Source: Heligmosomoides polygyrus polygyrus (taxonomy: Eukaryota; Nematoda; Chromadorea; Rhabditida; Heligmosomidae). Taken from it: 64,000 nucleotides of DNA. The number at the start of each line of letters is the position of its first letter. The stretch's first letter is position 1. Under the pieces are notes generated by a model. That model searched no databases, was not told the origin of the DNA, and saw nothing but the letters and a program-made list of their open reading frames with translations. Below, piece after piece: positions 1 through 11,394 of the stretch. The stretch spans positions 22,617,407-22,681,406 of the forward strand of contig OX377205.1 of NCBI GenBank assembly GCA_947396885.1, written 5' to 3'. Made by a program: the position numbers and the translations under genes.

Positions 1-51
1 TATTCTCTCTGTTAAATTACTGTAAGTCGTTACTGAATCCGGCCCCTGGGG
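1..51. repeat. Right end of a short MITE (GGGGCCAGATTC family)
   Basis: The first 51 bases end in GAATCCGGCCCCTGG and match the right part of the element at 10428-10603 (shared TGTTAAATT.CTGTAAGTCGTT segment). The rest of the element lies left of the window. Confidence 0.5.
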
Positions 52-1946
52 TGTTTACGCCAATTCTTTCGAGCAGCCGGGGTTTTTACCAGCCATCTCC
101 ATGTCCAAATTCAACGAGTCTAGCTAAGCTCGTTGCTCTGTGAGTTTTTTGAGCCGTTTTCCAGCAACCTCAAGATGAAAAAAGCAGAAGGAAGAGAAAT
201 GACCTTATCATGTCCTTCAAAATTGTTACTCGGAAGACTGCTCTTGAGCCAACCCAATTTTTTCAGCTTGTATCTTCCAGAACAAGGAGTGGTTTGTATA
301 ATATCAGGGTTAGCGTTTCAAGAACACAAGCCAGATCCAGATTTTTCTTCATCAGAGTGACTCCTATCTTGAATACACTTCTCCGCAAGTACTCAATTCC
401 GCTTACAATGAAACTCGGCGCTTTCAAATTGCTAGTTCATAAAGCCATTAGCTCAAAGGTTTCCTGAATATAAGAGTCTATTTGTGCCGTGAGCTCATGC
501 TATTCTTAACCATTTGATGTTGTTTCCTTACTTTCTTTTCGATGTTTTCTGTTGACGCTTTCTTTTTATTTCCTTCTACTGGTGTTGTTTCTTCTCTTTC
601 AGTAAGGTTTTATTGTCCTTGGGGGACATGAGCTATTTTCGTATTACTTACTAGGATAACTAGCTGTATTAAACGCACTCTCCGTGTGTCCATAAATAAA
701 TAAATAAAGATGGAGGTTAATTTAATGGACGGTGTAGTGGTTAGCGCAGGGGAATACCGTACTGTCATAGCTGAACTCAGTCTATCTATCGGAGTACGTA
801 TCCTCAGAACTCTCGTTATAAATCAAACCTTGTATGTTAGCTGGGCCCCTCATTTTTATATCGCTAGTAGAGGTTCACTTTTGTTCTTATTTGCTACCGC
901 GTATCTAAAGCGTTCCTAACTGACTGCCATGGGTAGTTTCGAAGAAAATGAGGGTGCGTCGCAACTTTTATGCCTTTGACACATTTCATCAGTTTTCCTG
1001 AGACTGAGGCTAATTAGGAATAAGAGTAAAATCAGAAACGGCTGCCGTTTTCTCGAAGATAATTGGTTGTTGTTGTCGTCATTATGGTGTAAGGTTGAAA
1101 ATTGTGCTTCAGATTGTGTGCCCATTAACAGTTCGACATTGGTTGTAGATTCGTGCTGCTCGGTTACTTTGCCTTTTTACTCACGAATGAAGAGGTCTCA
1201 GGTGTGTGTCTGAACTGCGAAATAAACAAGGCTGCGAGAATCCCCACCTTTCAAATAGTGAGGAATTATGTTTCATTTTTGCAAAGTCGTTCAAACTACC
1301 GAGTTAAAAACTCACGGACTTCGCTATGTAAGTGCACAGCGGCACAATGCAATCCCTTCTATGCACCGAATATGTGCATAAAATGAAAAATAGGAGCCCA
1401 AGGAGTCGCTCTTCTGATCGCTAGCTTACGAAGCAGTATTTTTGCGCGTCTTCTGCATATCCGATGCTTGGAAGCGTTGTGCGGCTATGCGACTCCATGG
1501 TGAAGTTTCAAAATCCATAACTCGGTAGGTTTAAGGAAAGGACTTTGCAAAAATGGAGCATTTCTTTCTATTCCCCGAGGGGTGGAGATGTGCTCGGTGT
1601 GCTATCCGTTTCCGACATTTGGATGTACGCCTGAGATCCTTTCCTACTAGGGAAGGACTTTTCCTGTGTAATGTTATAGACAGCAGTAAATTCAACGCAA
1701 TAGATAAAAACTTTTGCAACGTTTCTATTTGCGTTGCATTTATTTGACCCGATGTGTGAGGGCCGTCATCACACTCTGCATGACAGGATTTTCAGAACGG
1801 AAAGACCGAGTTCACGTTCAGCAGCAAGGTTAGGCCGACAGTTCGTGGCTTCTCCGTGGAAGGGATAGTAAAGTAGGCGCCTTTGAAACAGTATCAGTTG
1901 TTGATATGCGCATACTCTTTATATTTCTCTCTATTTATTTATTCAG
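52..1946. other. No gene recognised; presumed intron or 5' flank of the ZW10-like gene
   Basis: No exon of a known family is visible. A (TAAA)n run at about 692-708 resembles a retroelement tail. The stretch 1175-1545 is a diverged direct repeat of 4128-4470. Short open frames here (for example at 210-467) have no recognisable domain. The missing N-terminal exons of the ZW10-like gene may lie here or upstream of the window. Confidence 0.4.
1175..1545. repeat. Dispersed repeat, copy 1 (second copy at 4128-4470)
   Basis: The two segments share, in the same order, GCGAGAATCC, GAATTATGTTTCA, CCGAGTTA, ACTCC(A/C)T and a TAACTCGG end. They are direct, diverged copies about 3 kb apart around ZW10-like exons. 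No TIR or tail was identified. Confidence 0.45.
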
Positions 1947-4900
1947 CGGCCTGAAGCGTTTATTCTCCAACTTGGAATCGGCTATAAGAGGCGTAGAACT
2001 GAACAATCGACCGCTGTCAATGAGCCTCGGTGGGCTTTTCCAGGAGGATCTAATGACCGTCTTCTTGAAGGTAGGGATTGATTTTTACGCAGCAGCCATT
2101 GTCGCACCTAACTAGTACTTTTTTCAAAATTTGGGCTATGGTAGTTAGAGGGGGTCACCGCAGTCGCGGGCGTGCAGTCATGGCGAATAGCTACGTACAG
2201 GAAATATAAATGCTTCCTTAAATCCTCTTTTCTATTACAGATCCGTGTTTTCTCCGTTTCCATGTTGGACAAGGGAGGGAACTCCAGGATATAGGCAATT
2301 CTAACACGGGCGCGTTAGTCGGCCCACACCCTGAAGTCCCTTCCCCTGCCTAAATCTGTGCTCTTCTCCGCGTCAGCGGAGGAGAGCATAGAACAGAGCT
2401 ATAGTATTGTCTGTTGGTTTTCTGTACTGTCAGTGTTAGTGACAATTTTTATAAGATTCCCCCCCCCCCCCCCACTAACATAGCGCATTTTTTTTTCTGC
2501 AGAGACTATTTCAAACGTTTGTTCGTGATCTGTATGATTGTTTGCCACTTCTGATCTGTTAGAAATTGCAGAGCAACATTGTTTCCGTAAAAATCGTCAT
2601 TCAGCAATGCGTTGCTGCGTCGATATCAGTACCAGACAGTGACGGCTCAAAGTTGAAGCGTGCTATGGAGTTGGCTGAGCAGTTTCGCGTGGATATGATC
2701 GTTAGTTTTGCCAAAAATTGAAGATTTCTGGAACCGGGAGCATCGTTACCTCGTCGCTTCAGGACTTGAAATTCTTCAACGATGCCACTCCGACATTCCA
2801 AGCATTTGCGGAGCAGCATTTCACGGTATTCATTGATCGCCGATGTCTAGAGATCATCAAGAAAGCGAAGGAGCTCATTTGCATGCCATACTTGGAACTG
2901 GCTGAGGTTAGATAGGCTCAGTGTCGTGAAGTCTGTTTAATTTTTTATGTATTTGAAGTTCACATGAAATGAAGCCTTAACCAAGGCAAGCCCTTCCTTT
3001 GATCCGAACATATTCGTGTTCGCTTTGCTGATAAACGTCGTTTGAACTTGCTTCCTTCAAGCTAAACGTGTACTGGGTCTTGTGAAACAGCAGCTGTTGA
3101 AGAGCACTTTCTGTTCAGGTAGGATGCGGCGAAGAAGTGAGCGAGGAGACAATTATCCAGTACAAAGAGGCCTTCGGGAAGATGATGCCCAAGTCATCAG
3201 GCGTATACGATGCTATGTATCCACTTCTACTGCAACTGCCACGGTGCAAAATTAGGTACGACGCTAGATTACTGGTTTTGTTGAACGGTTTTATGTGTGT
3301 GTGTGATATTGGGTATAGAAAATGTGCCTCGGCGCAGTCCAGGAGGATTGTGTATGATGTGTTACCAGAGAAACTTGGGAGGGATGAGATAACCGTACTG
3401 TCTTATGAGTGCTAATCAGAAGGTACTGTGGTTACACTGTGGTAAAACGCTTGTTGAGACCGTTTCCACACTTTTTCGCACACTTGGAATGCGTGGCGCA
3501 TCGAAAAGCAGTAACTAGAGCAGTGTTATGGTACTTTCCATTGTCACCTAGCGCAACGTTAGACATTGACATCGTTCAAATTTGTCATAAAACGACTTGA
3601 AAATGTTAAATCGTTAACGTGTTCCAGTGTAAAGGACAAAGGTCAGTGATAATCAGTCCTAATTGGAATGGGCCACGCACGCTACCTATACGGGATATCG
3701 TGGAGGCTTTTTTAATGCGCATTTGCTCTATTGTGGTGGTGAGCCGATGAACAGTTCAGTGTTCTGTTCTTCCCTAACAAGTATCTTACCAACAAATGTT
3801 ACTAGTTATAGGCTTTATCTTTTTTCAGCAAGAATAGTACCAATTCACTATGCCCGAGGGAAAGAGAGGCTGACTTTCTGACTGGAATAAAAGCAACTTG
3901 GTCCATGGTGCCCTCCTTAACGTTAAGTTCTGCAAATACATCGTTCGAAACAAGTGTCAACATCGCAAGCAGAAAATGTCATGGTGGCTTCTGGGTGGAA
4001 AGGTTCAGGATGGATTTTCAAATACTTTAGAAGTAGTTTAAATCTACTACATGACCGGTAAATGATTTAGTTGTGACGATTAAGCACTGATATGGCGTAT
4101 GCCTAAACAGGAAACGGTGTCAGGCGCATGGCTGAACGGCGAAGGTGAATAACGGTGCGAGAATCCTATTATATAATCTCTTCAAATAAAAGAGAATTAT
4201 GTTTCAATATTGTTTTGTTGTTTGCATAGTCCTCCAACCGAGTTAGGACTCCTGAAAGTTAGCATGGAATTGCACAGTTCACAAGACACCGCTTTCCAAA
4301 CGTGTAATGTGAAAAAAGCAAGAATACTACTTAATAGCATCTCAGGTATTTCTTTCCTTGACATTGCAGTATTTTTGCAAATTTTCTGCATACTCGATGT
4401 ATTGAGAGTTTTGCTCGAGAGACTGGGTGATTCCATAGTAAATTTTTAGGGGCCGTAACTCGGCTATGCCTTAGGCCTTAGTTATACTCCCGCGGGAGCA
4501 TCCGCGGAACGTCCGCGGACTATGTGTGCACCGCGGATGGCGGGCGTGGCCGGGCGCGGCGATTGGCCAGGTGAGGAATCTGGGCGCGATTCCCGCCCTT
4601 CCGCGAATGCTCCCACTGGAGTATAACATAAGCCTTAGACTCTAAGATGTGTTTCTTATGGTTCATGGGTTGCATTTTAGCAAGTCTACCGTGGATTTGA
4701 TGGAGTTGATATTTTCCACTCTCACGGACGCTGTCACTACCGATAACGAGGTTTGAGGCGAAGTTATTGTAAACGGTTTACGCCAAATGCTGCTCTAGTT
4801 GAAGATCGGAGTTTTAGAAGCTTTCCGCTCGTCTCGCATTGACCGCTCGCAATGTTATTCAACTCTACGAGCTGACAGCGCCGCGACATCATGAGACTGC

Positions 4901-7013
4901 GATCTCCTCAATGCCACAGATGGCTGGTTAGTTGCGTTTAGTGCGCTCTCAACCTATGAATGACTGGAGGAGTGTCATTTCTAGCGATTTTCTACAACAA
5001 TTGCTACTACATCTGTCATCGTCTTATGCTGATGCCATTCAGCGTATTGAAAAGCGTCGATAAGCAGTCTGAAAAGGTGCCCTACTCATTTTTCACTTCA
5101 AAGGGGCTTTATAGCGCCCAGTTGTGAGGACCTTTTGAATGTGAAATTGGTTTCAGTATGCTCATTTTCGACCGATCCTGTCAGATTCACTGTGGAAGTT
5201 GCGTGATATTGCGGCAGATATGTTGGAGCAGGTAACAGGGGTAGCTAGCAAAGATTCAGTCTATTGCGACGAAAAACACTGCTTTAGACTATTCGCCAGT
5301 GTCGACGTGATATCAGCGTAATGCTAACGAAGGACGATTGTAAGTTTTTAGTTGCTATTCTGTTACAGCCATTTTGCTTGTAAAATATGCTAAGCTTTAT
5401 CGCCCGTCGATGGTCCTGAATAGTGTTAAGAGCTAGAAGAGGGAAGCTTTAGGGCTGTGTTCATAGAACTGGGCTTAGGACGTTCATGTGGACCTCTATG
5501 AAGGGATAACATCTCGATTTTCTGCTGCTAATCGAAGTCTGAACTCGCTAAGAGTCATATCTCCGAGCTATTAATCTAAACGTTTGGCCTATTCACTGTT
5601 TAGTATCTACACCTAGCTTCGCGATGACGGTGGCATGGGACCGTCTCTTTGAATTCAAAGAGACGGTTTCATGCCACCGTCGTCGCGAAGCTGCGCGTAG
5701 AAGGACCCGCTTCATCTTGCACGGCTTCAACTGATCTTTTTTCATCATTCATCTCCTAAGCCTCTTCAAGTGTGAATGGTTTTATATTGTCCTTTCAGAC
5801 AGATTGACTTCATTTAAAGCTAAAGGATAAAAAGGACAAATGACAATGTTACTCATTCCATTTGGGGAATGGTCTTATGCATGTCGTGATTTGGTATCCA
5901 AGCCCAGCAAAACTTCCAGCTTCAAGTGAAAACCATCTGTTTTGGAATGGAGGACGGTGTTAGTCGCCATCACTGCAGAAAGAGTTCAGTGCAGGAAGAG
6001 GGCCTACAGAGTCTGCCAATGAGCACTTTAACTGCGTATCTGATGTGGTCAGTGGGTGACGGGAAAGAGTAGGCGAAATTGGCCGGCTGCTGTTCTTGAA
6101 TTTCAAGCACTTTGAACTGACACGGATATGAAAGCATTTCACATAACTGCTGTCTCACAAGGTCCAGAAGTCTCTTACTGGGGTATTTATCTGTTTAATC
6201 ACAGTGGTTGCAGTGTTCGTGAAAATTGATGACGGAGAGCGCTGCGACGAGACGAAGAACGTGTTGAATGCGTGCAACAACCATGTGCAGAATATTTCAC
6301 GTCTGCTAAAAGATGTAAGTTCAGTGCTAGCCTGGATTTTCCACCAAGAGTTTAGTCGTAATTATGAAGTGGGGTTCCCCACAAGCCTTATAGTTAGATC
6401 AGATAGGAGCAAAGCTAGATGAGCGGCTTTTATGCCCTGAGTCATTGCCTTATTGTTCGCGACATTTAGGTTCTCGCTGAGATGGTTTACTCCCAAACAA
6501 TGGCGAATATCGTGTCTTTCCTGCTGGACAGCATTTGCGACGTGATTCTTCGGATGGAGGACATTCGTTCTGTGGACGCTGAGATCACTGCGGTTATGGT
6601 CGATGAACTGTTAGCGCAGCTGGTGCCCGTATTTACGGTAAGCTCCAAATCGGCTTCTGGCCTTAACCCGTACTACTATTGCTTTGCTTTTAGATCAACG
6701 GCCGCTCAGCCATCCACGAGGTGTGCTCGACATCCTATTTCCGCACGAAGGAGATCATATTCTGCTTGAAAGGAAGCCTTCAGGTCAGTAGTTGTTCAGG
6801 GCATAAGAGGTTACGCCAAGCTTTTGATATCGGATGTCGGCACGGCTCATTGATAGACTAATTTCATGCTTTGTTCAGAGCATCGACGACCGCTGGTGCA
6901 GTGCCAAAGGTCCGCTGGCGCAGTGGCTGCAGCCGAATGAGGTTCGCTCTCTGATCAAGGCCCTGTTCATGAATACGGAGCAGCGTCGTCAGTTGCTGGA
7001 TTCAATTTTCTGA
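1947..7013 (+). CDS. ZW10-like kinetochore / vesicle-tethering protein (central and C-terminal exons)
   Basis: ZW10 is a component of the RZZ spindle-checkpoint complex at kinetochores and of the NRZ/Dsl1 tethering complex in Golgi-ER traffic. Exons I can place on the + strand: 1947-2070, 2605-2906, 3119-3255, 4681-4750, 4817-4926, 4985-5043, 5157-5231, about 6204-6314, 6470-6637, 6694-6783 and 6879-7013 (TGA). Family-like features are the central QLPRCKIS segment followed by a DLMELIFSTL helix, the NNCYYICHRLM block, and the C-terminal end DRW..AKGPL..WL..NEV..LIKALF.NTE.RR, which closely resembles metazoan ZW10 ends. The last four exons splice in consistent phase. The N-terminus is missing. 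Two irregularities are visible: a 1-nt frameshift at about 2703-2717, and no clean phase between the exon ending at 5231 and the one near 6204, where a candidate exon has an in-frame TGA. These may be assembly errors, unrecognised exons or decay. The identification comes from recalled family similarity, not a search. Confidence 0.75.
2071..2604. other. ZW10-like intron with homopolymer tracts
   Basis: This intron contains a run of about 15 C at 2460-2474 and a T run near 2490. No element ends were recognised. Confidence 0.4.
4128..4470. repeat. Dispersed repeat, copy 2
   Basis: Diverged direct copy of 1175-1545, here inside a ZW10-like intron. Its right end abuts the GC-rich inverted-repeat element at 4474-4635. 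Confidence 0.45.
4474..4635. repeat. GC-rich MITE with terminal inverted repeats
   Basis: The left end CCTTAGTTATACTCC is matched in inverted orientation by GGAGTATAACATAAG on the right. Inside the ends, GGGAGCATCCGCGG pairs with CCGCGAATGCTCCC. The core is far richer in GC than the flanks. It sits about 45 bp upstream of the acceptor at 4680. Confidence 0.6.
5232..6203. other. ZW10-like intron(s), with one unresolved exon candidate
   Basis: A stretch at about 5260-5340 could encode SIATKNTALDYSPVST, a TGA, then YQRNANEGRL. It lacks usable splice sites on the left: the implied intron would be only 28 bp. The rest of the interval contains the perfect-type hairpin at 5615-5692 and otherwise nothing recognisable. 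Confidence 0.3.
5615..5692. repeat. Near-perfect hairpin (about 39-bp arms, no spacer)
   Basis: AGCTTCGCGATGACGGTGGC on the left pairs with the right-arm GCCACCGTCGTCGCGAAGCT, and the arms meet at GAATTC. Only about three mismatches interrupt the stem. It lies in a ZW10-like intron. Confidence 0.75.
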
Positions 7014-7226
7014 TCTCGATCTGTCAAAGGCTTTCCTTCGAGTCTCCCCTCTCGCCAATTATGTTGTTTCCGTGAGCTAGCGATCCCGGTGGTCAACACT
7101 AGCCAAGTCTTGAGTTGTACTGCGAATTATAAATATCTATTACGAGGTGAATTACGGTTGTTTGTAGAACTTCATTTTATTGAAAGACTGTTGGAGTCTG
7201 TTCTCTTTGCTATGTATTTCTATACA

Positions 7227-7232
7227 ATAAAA
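7227..7232 (+). promoter_or_regulatory. Poly(A) signal AATAAA for the ZW10-like gene
   Basis: The canonical hexamer lies 214 bp after the stop codon at 7011-7013, on the same strand, with no other gene between. Confidence 0.55.
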
Positions 7233-8045
7233 GGTGATATTGAGTCCTACGTGAGATGTGTGGGATTTGGTTGCCGGTTTGTTCCAAATGTTCAGCTCGA
7301 CGCTGTTGAATGGTAGGCATCATGTACTCCTCGTCAAAAGGCAAGCGCAGTGATCATCTTATGAAGAACGGTATTCAAGGCTTCAGCTGGATATGTCCAC
7401 TTCAGCTGGCGGCAATCTGAATGTGAGTAATCGGGAGATCTACGTGTGTGTGGGCTCTCCCCCCCCCCCAAAAAAAAAAAAGCTGAATGTTTAAATGACA
7501 TTGATTGGATCCAAACCTTGAGAAGACCCTTGGTGAAAGCCGATGCTTCCACAGACTGCGCTGCACATTCCAAAAGGGGTTTCCACATGCGAATTTATTT
7601 GAGGACCAACTTGGAAAAGTCCACAGTTTTTGCTCGTTGTACTGTCCAGATACGGATGATATCGAGCAGCAAAATGAATGGTACAAATCCGACTCGGGAC
7701 ACGGATAGGAGGAGTATGTATTGCAATTACAGGTTCACCATAAATTCTCATGGCGGACCTGTGATTCTTTTTCTCTCTTTTTATTTTCTTTCTTCTTGGT
7801 GCCTAGAAATACTACTATGTAATATTTTGAAAAGTATAAACCTTTAGTATTTTCACGACTTCTAATAGCAAACTCTGCTTGCACCTCTGCGCCATAAACT
7901 TTGTCATTACCAATTTTTTTTGAACTTTGGAAAGCCATGCTTTGACACTTGTCATGCAGAGAAACCGCATATTCTGAAGAATTTTTGTGTGCTAACAATC
8001 CTAATCTGGATAACAACGTATTTTGAATATACATCGGGCAAATCC
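7233..8045. other. Intergenic; no gene recognised
   Basis: It holds a C10A11 homopolymer pair at about 7460-7481. Overlapping open frames on both strands at 7400-7850 run through this tract and show no domain, so I do not call them. Confidence 0.4.
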
Positions 8046-8194
8046 ATTCTGGTGCCAGATTCATTGACGATACCGCCGGTATCATCTCAGAGCTGATTCA
8101 CCATGTCGGCCTACGTAGTATACAGAGAGATGCAGAAACGATAAACGATATGCCGTTACCGGCCGGTAAGCGGTTGACGAATCTGGCCCCTGGA
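8046..8194. repeat. MITE, GGGGCCAGATTC family
   Basis: The left end TGCCAGATTCATTGACGATACCG faces, inverted, the right end CGGTAAGCGGTTGACGAATCTGGC. About 150 bp. Related ends occur at 10428, 34131 and 35603. Confidence 0.6.
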
Positions 8195-8534
8195 AAAGTG
8201 ACTTGAACAATGGCCTACTAAAGGTTGGGTGGAGCAGCATCGAATGCGTAAAAAAACTCTACACCATTTTGTGGGGTGCATACAAATCAGGGATGTGCGA
8301 ACAATTTTTCGAGAAAAGCGGAAAACGGGACGCGGAACGGAAGAACCCTAAAGTGGGCGGAGCAGTAACCTAAGGCCTGCACGGAACTGAATTTTTCCCA
8401 CTTGAAGGAGACAACATATGAGTGTGAAATTACACCTTTTAAAATGGCAAGCTCTGCTTACTATTAAGATGTTGCAGAATTTCTCGCCATTTTCAAGACC
8501 CCACATTTTTTAGTTTTACAAAAAAAGCGAAACA

Positions 8535-9386
8535 TCAAGAAACGACGTAACCGCCATCATATTCGATCGCTCTTCTCCACCTTTCAGGCAAACTCCCGAT
8601 CCAGTCAGTGTAGAACTTTTCTGGCTTTGATGCGAAAAAGTCAGCCAGCCAGCGTTGCATGTCGTCCTCGACATCGAACGGTTTTCCTTGCATGGCATTG
8701 GAGGGAGACAGGAAAAGGTGGTAGTCTGTTGGTGCAATGTCTGGTCTGTACGTGGGTTAGGCAGAATTTCCCATCCAAGGTCCGAGAAGCTTTTGGCGAC
8801 TAATTTTTGCAATGTGTTTTCGAGCATTGTCGTGCAAGAGTCAGATTGTGCCATGATTCGGACGCTTTTCTGCGATCGTCTGATCTGCGGCCAGTCTATC
8901 AGTTGCTGACAGTACAAGTCCGCCATCAGAGTTTCGTTACGGGGCAGCAGCTCCGAGGAAATGACACCTTTGAAATCCCACCAAACGATTGTGGCTCAGG
9001 GTGCCCACCCTTGTCAACCCAGTGTGTGCTCCTCTTGATGTTGATGTACAGGCATCACTTTTCATCTCCGTTGATTATGGACTTCAGCTAACTATCTGTG
9101 TGCTTGTACGAGAGCAATTGAGTGACCACCTCAGTTCGTCGCTGGCAGCCACTTTCGGTGGGGTCATGGGGAACCCTCCGTGCTGTAGGTGCCTGGCGGT
9201 GGTGGCATAGCGCACACCCAGGTCCTTCACTTTGCGAAAGCGTGCGAGCCACTCTCGTGCAGTGCGATCGGACACTGGGCCCTCCCCAAAAGCCCCATTG
9301 ATGCGTCGACAGGAAGCGACTGCTGACTCATCAAATTTGAAGTCATACAATGAGAAACCTCGGAGGTACTCCTTTGGAAGCTCCAT
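8535..9386 (-). pseudogene. Broken mariner transposase (- strand)
   Basis: Read on the - strand from 9386, this starts MELPKEYLRGFSLYDFKF, a mariner-like N-terminal helix-turn-helix region, followed by GPVSDRTAREWLARFRKVKDLGV. Further on are NGDEK.CLYINIKR (first catalytic Asp in a TGDEKW-like motif, Trp replaced by a stop), a WWDFKGV..SELLPRNE block, a degraded HDNAR motif, TDYHLF, and a C-terminus ERWRRAIEYDGGYVVS before a stop at 8535. It is about 850 nt against roughly 1,030 nt for a full mariner ORF, with several stops and frameshifts and an internal loss before the catalytic core. It is non-functional. Terminal inverted repeats were not identified. Confidence 0.8.
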
Positions 9387-10427
9387 TTTTCTAGAAGAAG
9401 TTACGCGAGAGTGAGCAGCTAGCAATAATAGTAAACTTAGACATACCTAATCTCTTTATGGGACAAAAGATAGGTTGCTTATAGGGAGCGTTAGTGAGAA
9501 AAAAAGCACATTCAAAAAATGGCGGGAACTTTCGCAACAAACTAGTACAACTTTCATTGAAGTTAATTCACTTACCCAATAAGTGAACATTTCGTTTGAA
9601 ATTTTATAAAATTCCAATTTCAAGGAAAAATATTGGTTTATTGCTTGTTTTAAAGAGCACGGGCGCTGCATTTTTTTACAATCATATAGAAAGTTGAAAA
9701 CAAATTTCGAGACAACCCTCTCCTAAAATCACGTTGCAGTGCGATCTCCCTTCCCCTCGTTACATCCCAAAAAGTGGCACGACTTCCCTTTCGATGTTCA
9801 GGCCTGAAACATGACCATGGTTCAGATGAAGAAACTTGCTTTCATCACTTCTGATCCGTTGCTTGCATTTTGCAACACAGATACTGGTACTGATACTATT
9901 ATTAATAAAGCTGGGGTAACCGGTATCTTGGTAGCACAGTTCACGGTCTTCGACCTTCCAGCGCCTTCGCGACCCGAACTGATCAGTGATCACTAGCGGT
10001 GGGAAACAACAGCCTGACGCTTTACGACGAGAGCTCTGGTCTTCGAGGCCTGTACCATTTTTGCAACAGACCGGCGTCTCGGAGTTTGCAGTTATCGGAG
10101 CGAAAATTGTCACATTATACGGATACTTGCAAACTACATTTTTTAAATTATTCTCTTAATTTCCACTCTTCAATCGTTAAAGGCTTTCCCAACCTGAAAC
10201 TGAGCACCTGCAGATCGGTCATGACGGACTTACTCTGCTTCATCGCCAACCAAACTTTTTTCTATAATTCCGTCATCATTCCTTATTAAAGGATGCATTT
10301 CACCTGCTACTCTATTTCAAAAGCATAGGGAAAGTTGACTGGGTAAACTACCCAGATAGTACTAGGTGAAGCTACTCGAGATTGAAAGGCCTTACGACCT
10401 TGTTAATGTTGTCGGGAAGTGTAGTTT
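9387..10427. other. Intergenic; unidentified 117-codon open frame on - strand
   Basis: A - strand frame at 9760-10113 stays open for 117 codons and ends GLNIEREVVPLFGM. I recognise no family and see no splice sites or poly(A) signal. It may be a repeat fragment. The rest (9450-9700) is AT-rich and shares GTTTGAAATTTT-type words with the repeat family at 12280, 15528 and 25148. Confidence 0.3.
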
Positions 10428-10603
10428 ATGTCCAATGGTCGGATTCATAAACGACTCACATAACTTTAACAGAGAATTCATAGCGGAAGACTCAGATAAC
10501 GCAGCTTGTCGCTGACCACATCGCTTGATAAGCCGCGCTATCAGGGATTTCTGCTGTAATTTTCTCTGTTAAATTGCTGTAAGTCGTTGATGAATCCGGC
10601 CCT
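10428..10603. repeat. MITE, GGGGCCAGATTC family
   Basis: The left GGTCGGATTCATAAACGACT faces, inverted, the right AAGTCGTTGATGAATCCGGCC. About 175 bp. Its right half is the closest match to the window's first 51 bases. Confidence 0.6.
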
Positions 10604-11394
10604 TGCAATCAACGGCAGTGGTGTAGTGCCAACAATTAGGCTGAGAAAGTCTGTGACGCAGTTCAGAGCTCAGATTCTAGTTGGGTTTTCCATTACAAAT
10701 CTTCTTCAAGGCTTATGCAAGACATTTATAATGATCGTTATCGTCCAGCTGAACAAAAGGGCTGAACAAAATCATGAAGAACGCTTACAAAAATATGGCT
10801 ACTAAATTTTCTCTGGTTCGATTAAATCTGAGTGTACATACATGTCTGTTTTCTGTTGTTTCCCCAGCAGCCGACGGTATGAGATTTGTTGTAGTTGAAG
10901 GACCTACTAAGTTGGTATCCCGAGCCGATCTCACAACTTGCAGTGTTGGCGATCCACTGCTCTTCTCCCTCAAATCCTCAACCTCCTTCAGACTTCTCTT
11001 ATTTATTTCTTTCTAGTAGATTTTCCATAGAATTTGTCGGTTTCTTCTCGAATTCACAGTTCCTCCCTCACTTCTTTGAAGAAATATAATTTATTCAGTT
11101 AACTAACTTCAATCCGTGTCGTCACTGATGGTTTTTAATTTCTTGTTCCTCACACTGAGTTTTCTACGATTTACCGTGTCCACTTTGTGTTACTCTTGTG
11201 GCACTATATTCTGCAAATAAATAAATAAATAAAGGTGAATGAGTGTCAGCCTATTTCAAGGTAATGCCTGAAAGAATGATGGCAAGGATCCAAAAGCGTC
11301 TGCTCAGCTTTCTTATCATTGTTTTGATGATCCAAGTCTCAGCGTTATCTGTTGTCGGCGTCGAAAGGCAACTGACGTTCTTTTCTCTCAGGTT
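10604..11394. other. Intergenic; no gene recognised
   Basis: A (TAAA)n run at about 11216-11234 resembles the tail at 692-708 and suggests an old retroelement 3' end. No coding domain was seen. Confidence 0.35.

Noticed and set aside
5232..5259. 28-bp intron in the ZW10-like gene
   Set aside because: GT and AG are present, but 28 bp is below the size nematode spliceosomes are known to use. Left as unresolved.
7446..7847. 133-codon open frame as a gene
   Set aside because: It runs through a C10A11 homopolymer, overlaps equally long frames on the other strand, and has no domain or splice signals.
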